Source: Chloroflexota bacterium (GTDB lineage: Bacteria; Chloroflexota; Dehalococcoidia; UBA3495). Taken from it: DNA of 17,589 nucleotides. Each line of letters begins with the position of its first letter. The first letter of the stretch is position 1. Location of the stretch: NCBI GenBank assembly GCA_022563275.1, contig JADFNR010000073.1, forward strand, positions 1-17,589, in the 5' to 3' direction. Below, piece by piece: positions 7,677-14,422 of the stretch. The notes under the pieces were generated by a model, which did not search any database, was not told where the DNA came from, and saw nothing but the letters and a program-made list of their open reading frames with translations. The translations under genes were made by a program, and so were the position numbers.

Positions 7677-7844
7677 TTAAAGGCTACCGGACCAAGGATC
7701 GGACATCATCGCGCCGATGACGATATAGGTGTAGATGGAGGCGAAAGCTGCGAAGGCTCCCACAACTACCATGAATTCTACCAGAGTCATTCCTTCCCGG
7801 TCTTCTGATCCTCTCTTCAGTGCTTTCTCCAAGATAGCTCGCAT
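7677..7844 (-). CDS. Flp/type IV prepilin-like small protein (55 aa)
   Basis: A 55-residue protein with the hallmarks of a short Flp/Fap-type (type IVb) prepilin. It has a charged leader (MRAILEKALKRGSEDREG), then the prepilin peptidase site G|MTLVEF with the conserved Glu at mature position 5. A hydrophobic helix follows (MVVVGAFAAFASIYTYIVIG), then a short polar tail. Mature pilin would be about 37 residues. It would be inserted in the membrane and cleaved by a TadV/PilD-type peptidase, then assembled into a fibre by Tad/type IV machinery. None of that machinery is in this window. Ribosome binding site GGGAG lies about eight bases before the ATG. It is followed on the same strand by the zinc-ribbon gene. 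The other open frames over this stretch look like shadows. Confidence 0.72.
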   Translation of the reverse strand: MRAILEKALKRGSEDREGMTLVEFMVVVGAFAAFASIYTYIVIGAMMSDPWSGSL

Positions 7845-8147
7845 CTGTCTTAACTCCCGGACGGTGCTTATAGCATTGGGCCAGAATCATCAGACCTTGA
7901 CTCAATTATCCATGGCGCGGCCGTTCGGTTCTGTGATTCGACTCCCCGATTCGGCGTGACATCCGTCACGGTTCAAGGTTGAGGGTATCGATGCCTGATA
8001 TCCCAAGCTGACGGTGACGGTGGTGCGGACGATCATCAGCCGGTGGACCGGCGCCCTCTTCTTGACGTTGGCGGAGGCGGCCTTTAGAATTGGGCTAGGT
8101 TCATTTCCAGAATACTGGTCCAGAATACTGGATGTGGTAGGTGGTCC
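7845..8147. other. Intergenic region between divergent prepilin and secreted-peptide genes
   Basis: These 303 bases separate a minus-strand prepilin gene from a plus-strand small peptide gene and should hold both promoters. Apart from a 13-bp tandem duplication at 8106-8131, I see no clear element. A minus-strand open frame crosses the region, but its translation resembles no family and has no supported start. Confidence 0.45.
8106..8131. repeat. Tandem 13-bp direct repeat (2 copies)
   Basis: The unit tccagaatactgg occurs twice back to back (8106-8118 and 8119-8131) without a mismatch. It lies 17 bases ahead of the ATG of the small secreted peptide, in the likely promoter or leader. It may be a duplicated regulatory site or a replication slip. 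Confidence 0.8.
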
Positions 8148-8276
8148 ATGCGCAGGTTTTTGATTCCGCTGGTCTTTTTGGTCCTGTTGACCGTCGCAGC
8201 GGTTGTGCCCGTTGCCGCCAACTCGCCCGACGAAGCCCCCGCTCACTCAGGTCCCGGTTGCAGCGGTTCGATCTAG
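8148..8276 (+). CDS. Small secreted peptide (42 aa)
   Basis: A 42-residue product with a textbook Sec signal peptide: MRRF, a hydrophobic core (LIPLVFLVLLTVAAVVPV) and an AA-N cleavage-like site (VAA|NS). A mature tail of about 18 residues is left, rich in Pro, Ser and Gly with a single Cys near the end (GPGCSGSI). TGGTAGGTGG sits just ahead of the ATG as a plausible ribosome binding site. A 13-bp tandem repeat precedes it, and a rho-independent terminator follows about 80 bases after the stop, so the gene looks like a one-gene transcript. Function is unknown. A short exported signalling or surface peptide is possible, as is a decayed remnant of a longer secreted protein. Confidence 0.55.
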   Translation: MRRFLIPLVFLVLLTVAAVVPVAANSPDEAPAHSGPGCSGSI

Positions 8277-8357
8277 CATCTCACGATTCCCTGGGTGCTG
8301 GCAGCCTGTAATGCCGCATATTCAAGCTGAATAACTTAAGATAAACTCGGCTAATCA

Positions 8358-8392
8358 GCCCCGGTCCATCTCTGTGGACGGGGCCTTTTTTT
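8358..8392 (+). terminator. Rho-independent terminator
   Basis: The stem gccccggtcca / tggacggggc (one bulged base) closes over the loop tctctg and is followed by a run of seven T. It would end the transcript of the 42-residue secreted peptide. The next gene starts only 14 bases further on. Confidence 0.85.
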
Positions 8393-8405
8393 GGGCGATT
8401 AAATA

Positions 8406-9134
8406 TTGGAAGAAATCATAAAGATCGTCGCCGTCGTAGTTGCGACGGCGATCGGCTTCACCATCGCCGGGGTGGCCGGCTTCGGCGGCGGAGTTGTGGC
8501 CCTTCCCGTCCTGGTCTGGGTGTTCGGCGTGCGAGAGGCCATACCCATATTGTCCATCTCCCAGGTCCTCAGCACCGTCGCCAGAGTCGGGCTGCACCGG
8601 GATGCGCTCAACTGGCCGGTTATCCGTTACTTCGCTCTGGGGGCGCTGCCGTTCTCCGTGCTGGGCAGCTTGTTCTTCATCACCATAGACACCACGGTGC
8701 TGGTGCGCATCTTGGGGGTGATGATGCTCCTATTCGTGGTCTACACCCGGATGCCCATAGGACGTAATTTCAAGATGAAGCTCTGGGGCTTCATACCACT
8801 GGGCGCGGGCACCGGATTTGGTTCCGCCTTCCTGGGCATCCCCGGGCCCTTCGCCGCAGTCTTCTACCTGGCCTATGGCCTGACAGCCAGTGCCTACATC
8901 GGCACTTCTTCTTTGGGGATGGCGATGATACAGGTGCCCAAGCTGATCATCTTCGGCGCCGGCGACCTCCTGACGCTGCGGGTCCTGTTGCTGGGTATCG
9001 GACTGGGGGCCATCGCCGCCGCCTGCGCTTATCTGGGAAGAATCATTCTCAGGCGTGTGCCGGAAAAAGTATTCCCCAGGATCATCACCGTCATGCTGTT
9101 GGTGTCCGGGGTAGTCTTTCTGATTAGAGGGTAA
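8406..9134 (+). CDS. TSUP family permease (TauE/SafE-like sulfite/sulfonate exporter family)
   Basis: A 242-residue integral membrane protein with about seven or eight hydrophobic helices, the size and pattern of TSUP (TauE/SafE, formerly DUF81) transporters. The first helix carries the family's Gly-rich motif (GVAGFGGGVVALPVLVWVFG). A second Gly-rich repeat starts the second half (GAGTGFGSAFLGIPGPF), reflecting the internal duplication of the family. Members move sulfite, sulfoacetate, thiosulfate or other organosulfur anions; the substrate is not predictable here. The start is odd: the only sensible start is a TTG at 8406, an in-frame TAA lies at 8400-8402, and no ribosome binding site is present because a terminator ends at 8392. 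It may be leaderless or depend on readthrough. It is not part of an obvious operon. Confidence 0.88.
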   Translation: MEEIIKIVAVVVATAIGFTIAGVAGFGGGVVALPVLVWVFGVREAIPILSISQVLSTVARVGLHRDALNWPVIRYFALGALPFSVLGSLFFITIDTTVLVRILGVMMLLFVVYTRMPIGRNFKMKLWGFIPLGAGTGFGSAFLGIPGPFAAVFYLAYGLTASAYIGTSSLGMAMIQVPKLIIFGAGDLLTLRVLLLGIGLGAIAAACAYLGRIILRRVPEKVFPRIITVMLLVSGVVFLIRG

Positions 9135-9145
9135 CCCCAATGAAA

Positions 9146-9171
9146 TACGGCTAAATACCGCCGTAACTCTT
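9146..9171 (+). terminator. Weak hairpin after the TSUP gene, possible terminator
   Basis: The inverted repeat tacggc-taaatacc-gccgta (9146-9165) lies 11 bases after the permease stop and is followed by actcttt. The stem is only six base pairs and the T-run is broken, so termination is uncertain. Confidence 0.3.
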
Positions 9172-9243
9172 TGGTAATTCTCTCCAACGTAACATGCGCT
9201 CACCGGACCGGTTAATCGTCCAATTTTGTCCGGCCGAGGAACC

Positions 9244-9651
9244 ATGACCCTGACCATACAGCGCCCGGTGGACGGTCTCGCCGCAGTGGCCAACCCGGAA
9301 CCGGCCACCAAGCGCCGCAGCCGCGACCGCCAGCCATACACTCCCGAGCCCGTGGTGGCCACAGTGTATTGGTGGTGGACCGACGATGGCCGTACGGCCT
9401 GCATGGAGAACCAGTTCTCCACCATGGCGGCCACCCCCATCCGCTTCCGCTGCCTGGGCACCAACAGCGCCAAATACCCCAAGCGCTACCGGGTGGACCT
9501 GGCCCAGGCGCTGGACCCGCTGCCGCAACTTAACCGGCGGGAACTCAAGGCCCTGGGCAACGCCATCGTCGAAGCCCTGAGCCGGAAGTTGGGCGTGGAA
9601 GTGGCGGCCCTTTCCCCCGATGTGATAGACACCGTGCTGAACGACACCTAA
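9244..9651 (+). CDS. Hypothetical protein (135 aa)
   Basis: I do not recognise this protein. From the ATG at 9244 it has 135 residues. A basic, probably disordered N-terminus (ATKRRSRDRQ, about residues 22-31) leads to a compact middle part (VVATVYWWWTDDGRTACMEN with three consecutive Trp) and a helical C-terminal part (LNRRELKALGNAIVEALSRK). There are only two Cys, and no signal peptide or membrane segment is visible. GAGGA (9236-9240) precedes the ATG at a short spacing of three bases; a TTG at 9226 would add six residues and is the alternative. The high third-position GC matches neighbouring genes, which supports coding. It ends 24 bases before a strong bidirectional terminator and is convergent with the MarR gene. 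Confidence 0.66.
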   Translation: MTLTIQRPVDGLAAVANPEPATKRRSRDRQPYTPEPVVATVYWWWTDDGRTACMENQFSTMAATPIRFRCLGTNSAKYPKRYRVDLAQALDPLPQLNRRELKALGNAIVEALSRKLGVEVAALSPDVIDTVLNDT

Positions 9652-9675
9652 ACGTCGCGAGAACAAGCTCTCTTG

Positions 9676-9718
9676 AAAAGAAGGACCCGCCCGGGATTAC
9701 CGGGCGGGTCCTTCTTTT
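9676..9718. terminator. Perfect 19-bp bidirectional rho-independent terminator
   Basis: The left arm 9676-9694 (aaaagaaggacccgcccgg) and the right arm 9700-9718 are perfect reverse complements around the loop gatta. An A-run on the left and a T-run on the right let it work on both strands. It sits between the convergent hypothetical gene (ends 9651) and the MarR gene (ends 9766). Confidence 0.93.
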
Positions 9719-9765
9719 GGCTCAAATGGAGCTTAATACCGACAGCTGGGAGAAAGACCAGTTAT

Positions 9766-10227
9766 TTATTTCCCGGCGGCCAAAACTCTGCTGAACACCT
9801 TCTCCAACAAGGACGCTTCCTCTTCGCTGACGTGACCCAAGAAGACTTCCCAGGCATCTCTGGAATGGTCCGGGCCAACCTTCTCGATGGTCTCCCTGCC
9901 CTGTTGCGTGATGGCGGCGTAATACCCGCGCCGGTCTCCGGGGCAGGGTTCCCGGACCACCAGGCCTGCCTCGATCATCCGGTCGAGGAGGCGGGTGATG
10001 CCGCTGCGGGTCAGAAGCACCGACTCCGCAAGTTCGCTCATCCGCAACCGCCCCTCCGGCCCGCCGGCAAGTTGCTGTAGAACGTCCCACCAGGGCAGGG
10101 GCAACCCATGCTGCTCCTGCATCCGGCGCTCAAGGTACTTCACCACGGTGGAATGGGTCTTCAGGAACGACCGCCACATCCGTAGATGGTTCTGCGCGTT
10201 CGTCCGCGAGATTGAATCTTTGGACAT
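9766..10227 (-). CDS. MarR family transcriptional regulator
   Basis: A 153-residue winged helix-turn-helix protein of the MarR family, typically a homodimer that binds a palindrome and is released by a small ligand. The wHTH spans about residues 60-115: LRMSELAESVLLTRSGITRL is the helix-turn-helix with recognition helix, and VREPCPGDRRGYYAAITQQG is the wing with the family's DxR signature (DRRGYY). Flanking helices form the dimerisation domain. The ATG at 10227 lies just seven bases downstream of a perfect -10 (TATAAT), so the mRNA is probably leaderless; no Shine-Dalgarno is present. Its promoter overlaps an imperfect palindrome, suggesting autorepression, and it is divergent from the E1 alpha/beta operon, which it may also control. 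Family assignment is secure; the ligand is unknown. Confidence 0.9.
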   Translation of the reverse strand: MSKDSISRTNAQNHLRMWRSFLKTHSTVVKYLERRMQEQHGLPLPWWDVLQQLAGGPEGRLRMSELAESVLLTRSGITRLLDRMIEAGLVVREPCPGDRRGYYAAITQQGRETIEKVGPDHSRDAWEVFLGHVSEEEASLLEKVFSRVLAAGK

Positions 10228-10233
10228 GCCTAG

Positions 10234-10262
10234 ATTATAGGATCAGTTAATTTGCTAATCAA
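10234..10262 (-). promoter_or_regulatory. Sigma-70-type promoter of the MarR gene
   Basis: On the minus strand, TTGATT (10262-10257) and a perfect TATAAT (10239-10234) are separated by exactly 17 bases. The MarR ATG starts seven bases after the -10, at the expected transcription start, so the transcript should be leaderless. Confidence 0.72.
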
Positions 10263-10264
10263 CT
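10245..10264. promoter_or_regulatory. Putative MarR operator (imperfect palindrome)
   Basis: The 20-mer agttaatttgctaatcaact matches its own reverse complement at 16 of 20 positions. It covers the -35 and spacer of the MarR promoter and lies upstream of the divergent E1 operon. Size, AT-richness and position fit a MarR-family operator; binding is inferred. Confidence 0.58.
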
Positions 10265-10352
10265 ATTGACCATGCAAGTTCATGGCCATGGTGGGAAGAT
10301 CAGGCGTGATATCATGGATTTCAGATCGGGATCTGCCACACAGGGAGCCAAG

Positions 10353-11357
10353 ATGCCGGCCAACGACGGTAGTGACCGCCTCCACGAATCCGGGCTGGAC
10401 GGCGCGGACGCCCAGCGGGTCTACCGGTACATGCTGCTGGCGCGGGCCATCTCGGAGAAGAGTTGGCTCCTCACCCGGCAGGGACGTGTGTTGTTCTCCA
10501 TGCCCTGCGACGGCCAAGAAGCGGCCGACGTCGCCAGCGCCTACGCCCTGGATGCGGACAACGACTTCATCGTTCCCTACGCCAGGAGCCTGGGGGCCAT
10601 GCTGGTCAAGGGCATGACCACCCAGGAGGTCATGCTGAACATGTTCGGCAGGGCCGCGGACCCCAATAGCGGCGGCCGGCAGATGCCCATGCACTGGGGA
10701 CACAAGAGACTGGGAATCATCTCCATGGGTAGCTCAGTGGGAACGACCATCCCCAGGGCGTCGGGAGTGGCGCTGGCCTCCAAGCTCCGGGGTCAGAACG
10801 CCGTGACCATGGTCTATTTCGGCGAAGGTTCGGCCAGTGAAGGCGATTTCCACGAGGGGCTGGCTTTCGCGGGCGTCCACCGGCTGCCGGTGGTGTTCTT
10901 CTGCAACAACAACGGTTGGGCCACCTCGGTCCCCATCGGCCTCCAGAGCGCGGAGCCTCAGATATCCAAGAGGGCCCAGGGGTATGGGTTCCCCGGTGTC
11001 ACGATAGACGGCTTGGACCCGTTGACGGTCTACCAGGCGGCGAAAACAGCGGTGGACCGGGCCCGGTCGGGAGATGGACCCACGCTTGTGGAGGCCACCA
11101 CGATCCGCATGATGCCCCATTCCAGTTCCGACGACCATCTACGCTACCGGACCCAGGAAGAATTAGATGCGGAGCGACTGCTTGACCCACTGCCGCGCTT
11201 CAGGGATCTTCTGATCTCCACCGGCCTCCTGAACGAGGAATCAGACCAGACGCTGCGGGACTCAGTGGACCAAGAGGTTGAAACGGCGATCGGTTACGCT
11301 GACGCCGCAGCGCCGCCCGACCCAGCGACTGCCCTTGACCGAGTCTACGCGCCGTAG
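10353..11357 (+). CDS. 2-oxoacid dehydrogenase E1 component, alpha subunit (branched-chain/pyruvate type)
   Basis: A 334-residue thiamine-diphosphate-dependent E1 alpha subunit. With E1 beta it decarboxylates a 2-oxoacid (pyruvate, branched-chain oxoacids or acetoin) and passes the acyl group to the lipoyl E2. The ThDP/Mg binding motif runs from GEG (about residues 157-159) to NNN (185-187). HSSSDD (256-261) corresponds to the phosphorylation-loop segment, and the QEAADVASAYAL stretch is also typical. I prefer the ATG at 10353, with GGGAG at 10343-10347. The frame is open further up, with ATG at 10314 and 10272 and TTG at 10266, but the extra residues are not family-like. The beta gene follows after nine bases. 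Whether the enzyme is branched-chain, pyruvate or acetoin type is uncertain. Confidence 0.9.
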   Translation: MPANDGSDRLHESGLDGADAQRVYRYMLLARAISEKSWLLTRQGRVLFSMPCDGQEAADVASAYALDADNDFIVPYARSLGAMLVKGMTTQEVMLNMFGRAADPNSGGRQMPMHWGHKRLGIISMGSSVGTTIPRASGVALASKLRGQNAVTMVYFGEGSASEGDFHEGLAFAGVHRLPVVFFCNNNGWATSVPIGLQSAEPQISKRAQGYGFPGVTIDGLDPLTVYQAAKTAVDRARSGDGPTLVEATTIRMMPHSSSDDHLRYRTQEELDAERLLDPLPRFRDLLISTGLLNEESDQTLRDSVDQEVETAIGYADAAAPPDPATALDRVYAP

Positions 11358-11366
11358 GGCGGCCCC

Positions 11367-12350
11367 ATGGTTGAGAAACGCTTGATCGAAGCCGTTCGCG
11401 AGGGTCTCCGCGAGGAGTTGGCGGCCGACCCCGACGTTTTCCTCATCGGCCAGGACATAGGAATAAACGGCGGTGTGTTCCGGGTCACCGAAGGCCTGCT
11501 GGAGGAGTTCGGTCCCCGCCGGGTCATCGACTCCCCGCTGGCCGAATCGGGCATGGTCGGCGTGGCCATCGGTGCGGCCATGAATGGGTTGCGTCCGGTG
11601 GTGGAGATACAGTTCGCCGACTTCATATTCCCGGCGTTCAACCAGTTGGTGAGCGAGGCGGCGCGGATGTATTACCGCACCAACGGGGAATTCGCGGTAC
11701 CCTTGGTGATCCGCGCGCCGTACGGAGGGGGAGTTAGGGGCGGCCTGTACCACTCCCAGAGCGTCGAGGCGTATTTCGCCCACGTGCCCGGCCTGAAGGT
11801 GGTCGTGCCTTCCAGTCCCCACGACGCCAAGGGCCTCTTGAAAGCCGCCATCCGTGACGATAATCCGGTGCTGTTCTTCGAGCATAAACTCGCCTACAAC
11901 ACGGTGCGGGGCGAGGTGCCAGACGGCGATTACACGGTGCCTATCGGGGAGGCCGTCGTGCGGCGGGAAGGGCGGCAACTGTCCCTGATCTCCTACGGAC
12001 TCTCGGTGCACCACTGCCTGGAGGCGGCGGAGACCTTATCGGCGGAGGGGATAGACTGTGAGGTGGTGGACCTGCGCACGGTGAGTCCCTTGGACACCGT
12101 TACCCTGCTGGATTCAGTGAAGAAGACCGGCCGCGCTTGCATCGTCCACGAGGACAACCTGACCGGGGGCGTGGGCGCTGAAGTGGCGGCCATCATCGCC
12201 AAAGACGCTTTTGAATATCTGGACGCCCCGGTGCAGCGGGTGGCCGCGCCGGACGTTCCGTCCTTTCCGTACAGCCCAACCCTGGAAGACGCACTCCTGC
12301 CCGGCCCATCGGACATCATCCGTGCGGCGCGCGAATTGGCCGCTTACTAG
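11367..12350 (+). CDS. 2-oxoacid dehydrogenase E1 component, beta subunit
   Basis: A 327-residue transketolase-like E1 beta subunit, partner of the gene just upstream, completing an alpha2beta2 E1 decarboxylase. Typical features are DPDVFLIGQDIGINGGVFRV, the RVIDSPLAESGMVGVAIGAA stretch with the catalytic Glu that activates ThDP, the GGLYHSQSVEAYFAHVPGLK segment with active-site His, and a C-terminal transketolase domain (SLISYGLSVHHCLEAAETL to the end). The wording is closest to branched-chain 2-oxoacid/acetoin-type E1 beta. The weak site AGGGCGG precedes the ATG, and the nine-base gap to the alpha stop implies translational coupling. No E2 or E3 gene follows, so the complex must draw these from elsewhere. 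Confidence 0.92.
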   Translation: MVEKRLIEAVREGLREELAADPDVFLIGQDIGINGGVFRVTEGLLEEFGPRRVIDSPLAESGMVGVAIGAAMNGLRPVVEIQFADFIFPAFNQLVSEAARMYYRTNGEFAVPLVIRAPYGGGVRGGLYHSQSVEAYFAHVPGLKVVVPSSPHDAKGLLKAAIRDDNPVLFFEHKLAYNTVRGEVPDGDYTVPIGEAVVRREGRQLSLISYGLSVHHCLEAAETLSAEGIDCEVVDLRTVSPLDTVTLLDSVKKTGRACIVHEDNLTGGVGAEVAAIIAKDAFEYLDAPVQRVAAPDVPSFPYSPTLEDALLPGPSDIIRAARELAAY

Positions 12351-12770
12351 AAACGGACCGCCCGGCCGGCCAAAAGCGCCGGTTAATCAATGTCAAAGAG
12401 CGGTCAGGTTAGCCACACCAAAGAACACTTTATGAGAACCGCGACCGGCAGCCAACCGATCCGCACGATAAATTCCAGTTCATTGGCTGTGTATACCATT
12501 CCGCCGCAAAATAGCAACACCATGACCCTACCGTCGCACCCCACGGGGGCGCGGTTAAGTTCCGGAAGGGTCACGATGCCGGAGCCAACGGGTCCAGTTA
12601 TGTAAAATTGGGGTTTACGGCAGGCCGCTACCGGATTGGTAGTGGATGGTCCAGGAAAGAAAGCCGCCGCCATCCCAGTAGTCTACCGACACGGCATTTG
12701 CATCCAACCATCGGTAAGGTAAAATGGGGTGCGAAAAAGGGAGTTTTCAGGGACCAGGAGGAGGATCCAT
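12351..12770. other. Intergenic stretch without a supported gene
   Basis: These 420 bases contain open frames on both strands (for example minus 12404-12673 and plus 12390-12605), but none has a family resemblance, a good ribosome binding site or a distinct composition. No clear terminator for the E1 operon was found. The last 20 bases carry the strong ribosome binding site of the methyltransferase. Confidence 0.5.
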
Positions 12771-13607
12771 ATGACTACGCCATCATATGAAGAACTTGAA
12801 TCGTTCCGAGCCTTTGAGCAATCTGGGTGGAACACCACGGCCGCTAAGTACGACGAGTTTTTTGGTGGCGTCACACCAGTTTTTTGTGAGGCACTACTTG
12901 ATGCAGCGGGAGTAAATTCGGATATGCGGGTTCTCGACATCGCCACGGGTCCAGGATACGTTGCCGGCGCTGCTGCGAACCGCGGCGCCGATGCGCTAGG
13001 CATAGACTTCGCGGCCAATATGGTGGCCGAGGCCCGGAAGCTAAACCCCAAAGTCGCATTCCAGGAAGGGGACGCTGAAGATTTAGCGTTTCCAGACGCT
13101 AGTTTTGATGCGGTGGTTATTAGTTTCGGAATGCTGCACTTCTCACGGCCAGAAGCCGTGCTGGCCGAAGTGCTCCGTGTCCTGCAACCGGGAGGAAGTA
13201 TTGCCTTTACGGTATGGGGCAAACCTCAAGGAGGCGCGGCGGGTTTAGGCATACTGCTCAGAGCAATTGAGACCCATGGATCAATGGATGTGGGCCTACC
13301 ACCAGGCCCTCCTCTGTTCCGCTTCAGCGACCACAACGAATCCCGTAAAACACTGCTTGATGCGGGATTCGTTGATCCTCTGATTACGGACCTGCCACAT
13401 ACATGGGAACTTTCCAGTTATGACGTCCTGATCGACAGCTTCCGCGAGGCTGGGGTGCGCGCCGGAGAGCTTCTTCGTTCTCAAAACCAGGAGGCGCTAG
13501 AACGCATCGTTGGGTTTGTCCGCGATGAACTCAAGTCTTACGACCGAGAGGGTATCATCGGTGTTCCCATGGGGGCGGTACTTGCTTCCGCCAATAAGCC
13601 AACGTAA
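12771..13607 (+). CDS. Class I SAM-dependent methyltransferase (Methyltransf_11 type)
   Basis: A 278-residue Rossmann-fold methyltransferase. Motif I (VLDIATGPG, residues 54-62) binds S-adenosylmethionine, GIDFAANMV contains the acidic residue after strand beta-2, EGDAEDLAFPDASFDAVVIS is motif II/III, and FGMLHFSRPEAVLAEVLRVL with LQPGGSIAFT completes the UbiE/Methyltransf_11 pattern. A small molecule (quinone, lipid or natural-product type) is the likely acceptor but is not identifiable. AGGAGGAGG (12756-12764) gives an excellent ribosome binding site six bases before the ATG at 12771; an upstream in-frame start at 12729 is unlikely. It is convergent with the SDR gene, with only 17 bases between the stops. 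The C-terminal third (about residues 200-278) is probably a substrate-binding cap. Confidence 0.88.
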   Translation: MTTPSYEELESFRAFEQSGWNTTAAKYDEFFGGVTPVFCEALLDAAGVNSDMRVLDIATGPGYVAGAAANRGADALGIDFAANMVAEARKLNPKVAFQEGDAEDLAFPDASFDAVVISFGMLHFSRPEAVLAEVLRVLQPGGSIAFTVWGKPQGGAAGLGILLRAIETHGSMDVGLPPGPPLFRFSDHNESRKTLLDAGFVDPLITDLPHTWELSSYDVLIDSFREAGVRAGELLRSQNQEALERIVGFVRDELKSYDREGIIGVPMGAVLASANKPT

Positions 13608-13626
13608 ATTATTCGATTGGCTTTTT
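13596..13626. terminator. Weak hairpin between convergent genes, possible terminator
   Basis: The arms aagccaa (13596-13602) and ttggctt (13617-13623) pair across a 14-base loop and are followed by T's. The hairpin overlaps the methyltransferase stop and abuts the SDR stop. The stem is short and the loop long, so it is a weak candidate. Confidence 0.35.
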
Positions 13627-14422
13627 AGTAGTGAATCGCCCGGCCCACTCCGCCGCCGGCGGCGATGGCGTCGCCGTTGATGGAGATGGACTTGGGGGAG
13701 GCTAGAAAGGCTATCACGTAGGCCACTTCACGGGCATCGACGATGTGGTGGATGGAGTTTCCCTCTGCCATCTGGCGCTCCGCCTCCTCGACGGTGATGC
13801 CTTGAGTCTTGGCCCGTTCTTCCAGCATCGCCGGGATCCGTTCCGTGTAGGTCATACCCGGATGCACGGTGGTCACGTTGATGCCCTGGGGGCCCAGCTC
13901 ATCGGCCAGGTTCTTGCTGAGGGCGGACACGGACACGTTGCGCATGCTGCCGATGGCGTAACCGGCCTGGCGGGCAGCCATCCCGCTGAGGTTGATGATC
14001 CGGCCCCAACCCTGGTCGATCATATAGGGAGCGACGGCCTGGGCGCAGCGCAGATAACCCATTACCTTCACGTTCATATCGCCCCAGAAATCTTCTTCAG
14101 TGATCTCGCTCAACTTGGGGGTGTAGGCGCCGCCGACCCGGGCGGCTGAATTTACCAGGACGTCGATACGGCCCAGCTTCTCCGCGGCCTCTTTGACCAT
14201 CGCCTTCACCGACTCTGGGTCTCCGGTGTCAGCCACGATGGTGATGAAGCTCGCGCCGGTCTCCTCGGCCAATTCCCGGGCGGTTTCCTCCAGGGCCTCT
14301 TGCCCTCTGGCCACTAAGGCGACGCTCATTCCCTCCAGCCCGAATTCCCGGCCCACCGCCTTGCCGATTCCCCGGCTCCCGCCGGTGATTATCGCTGTTT
14401 TTCCCTTCAGTTCCAGGTCCAT
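13625..14422 (-). CDS. Short-chain dehydrogenase/reductase (SDR) with atypical active site
   Basis: A 265-residue classical-length SDR with a Rossmann fold. The cofactor motif TGGSRGIG is at residues 13-20, VNSAA (90-94) stands in for NNAG, and the catalytic Ser is S146 (NLSG). The usual YxxxK is not intact: Lys170 is present (SALSKNL), but residue 166, where Tyr should be, is Ser. The only Tyr nearby is Y155. The enzyme would bind NAD(P)(H); with the general acid missing it may use a different proton donor, handle an unusual substrate, or be inactive. The late part (TTVHPGMTYTERIP) is well conserved. AGGAG lies about eight bases upstream of the ATG at 14422. It is convergent with the methyltransferase and divergent from the AAA ATPase gene. 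Fold confident; activity uncertain. Confidence 0.88.
   Translation of the reverse strand: MDLELKGKTAIITGGSRGIGKAVGREFGLEGMSVALVARGQEALEETARELAEETGASFITIVADTGDPESVKAMVKEAAEKLGRIDVLVNSAARVGGAYTPKLSEITEEDFWGDMNVKVMGYLRCAQAVAPYMIDQGWGRIINLSGMAARQAGYAIGSMRNVSVSALSKNLADELGPQGINVTTVHPGMTYTERIPAMLEERAKTQGITVEEAERQMAEGNSIHHIVDAREVAYVIAFLASPKSISINGDAIAAGGGVGRAIHY

Noticed and set aside
7902..8246. Minus-strand 114-residue frame next to the prepilin gene, considered as a TadE-like remnant
   Set aside because: Only a vague TVTVSLGY similarity, no membrane helix or start signal, and it runs antisense to the better supported secreted peptide.
12404..12673. Minus-strand 89-residue frame with a hydrophobic stretch (VMVLLFCGGMVY)
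   Set aside because: No ribosome binding site, no family resemblance, and a plus-strand frame over the same bases looks equally plausible; probably chance.
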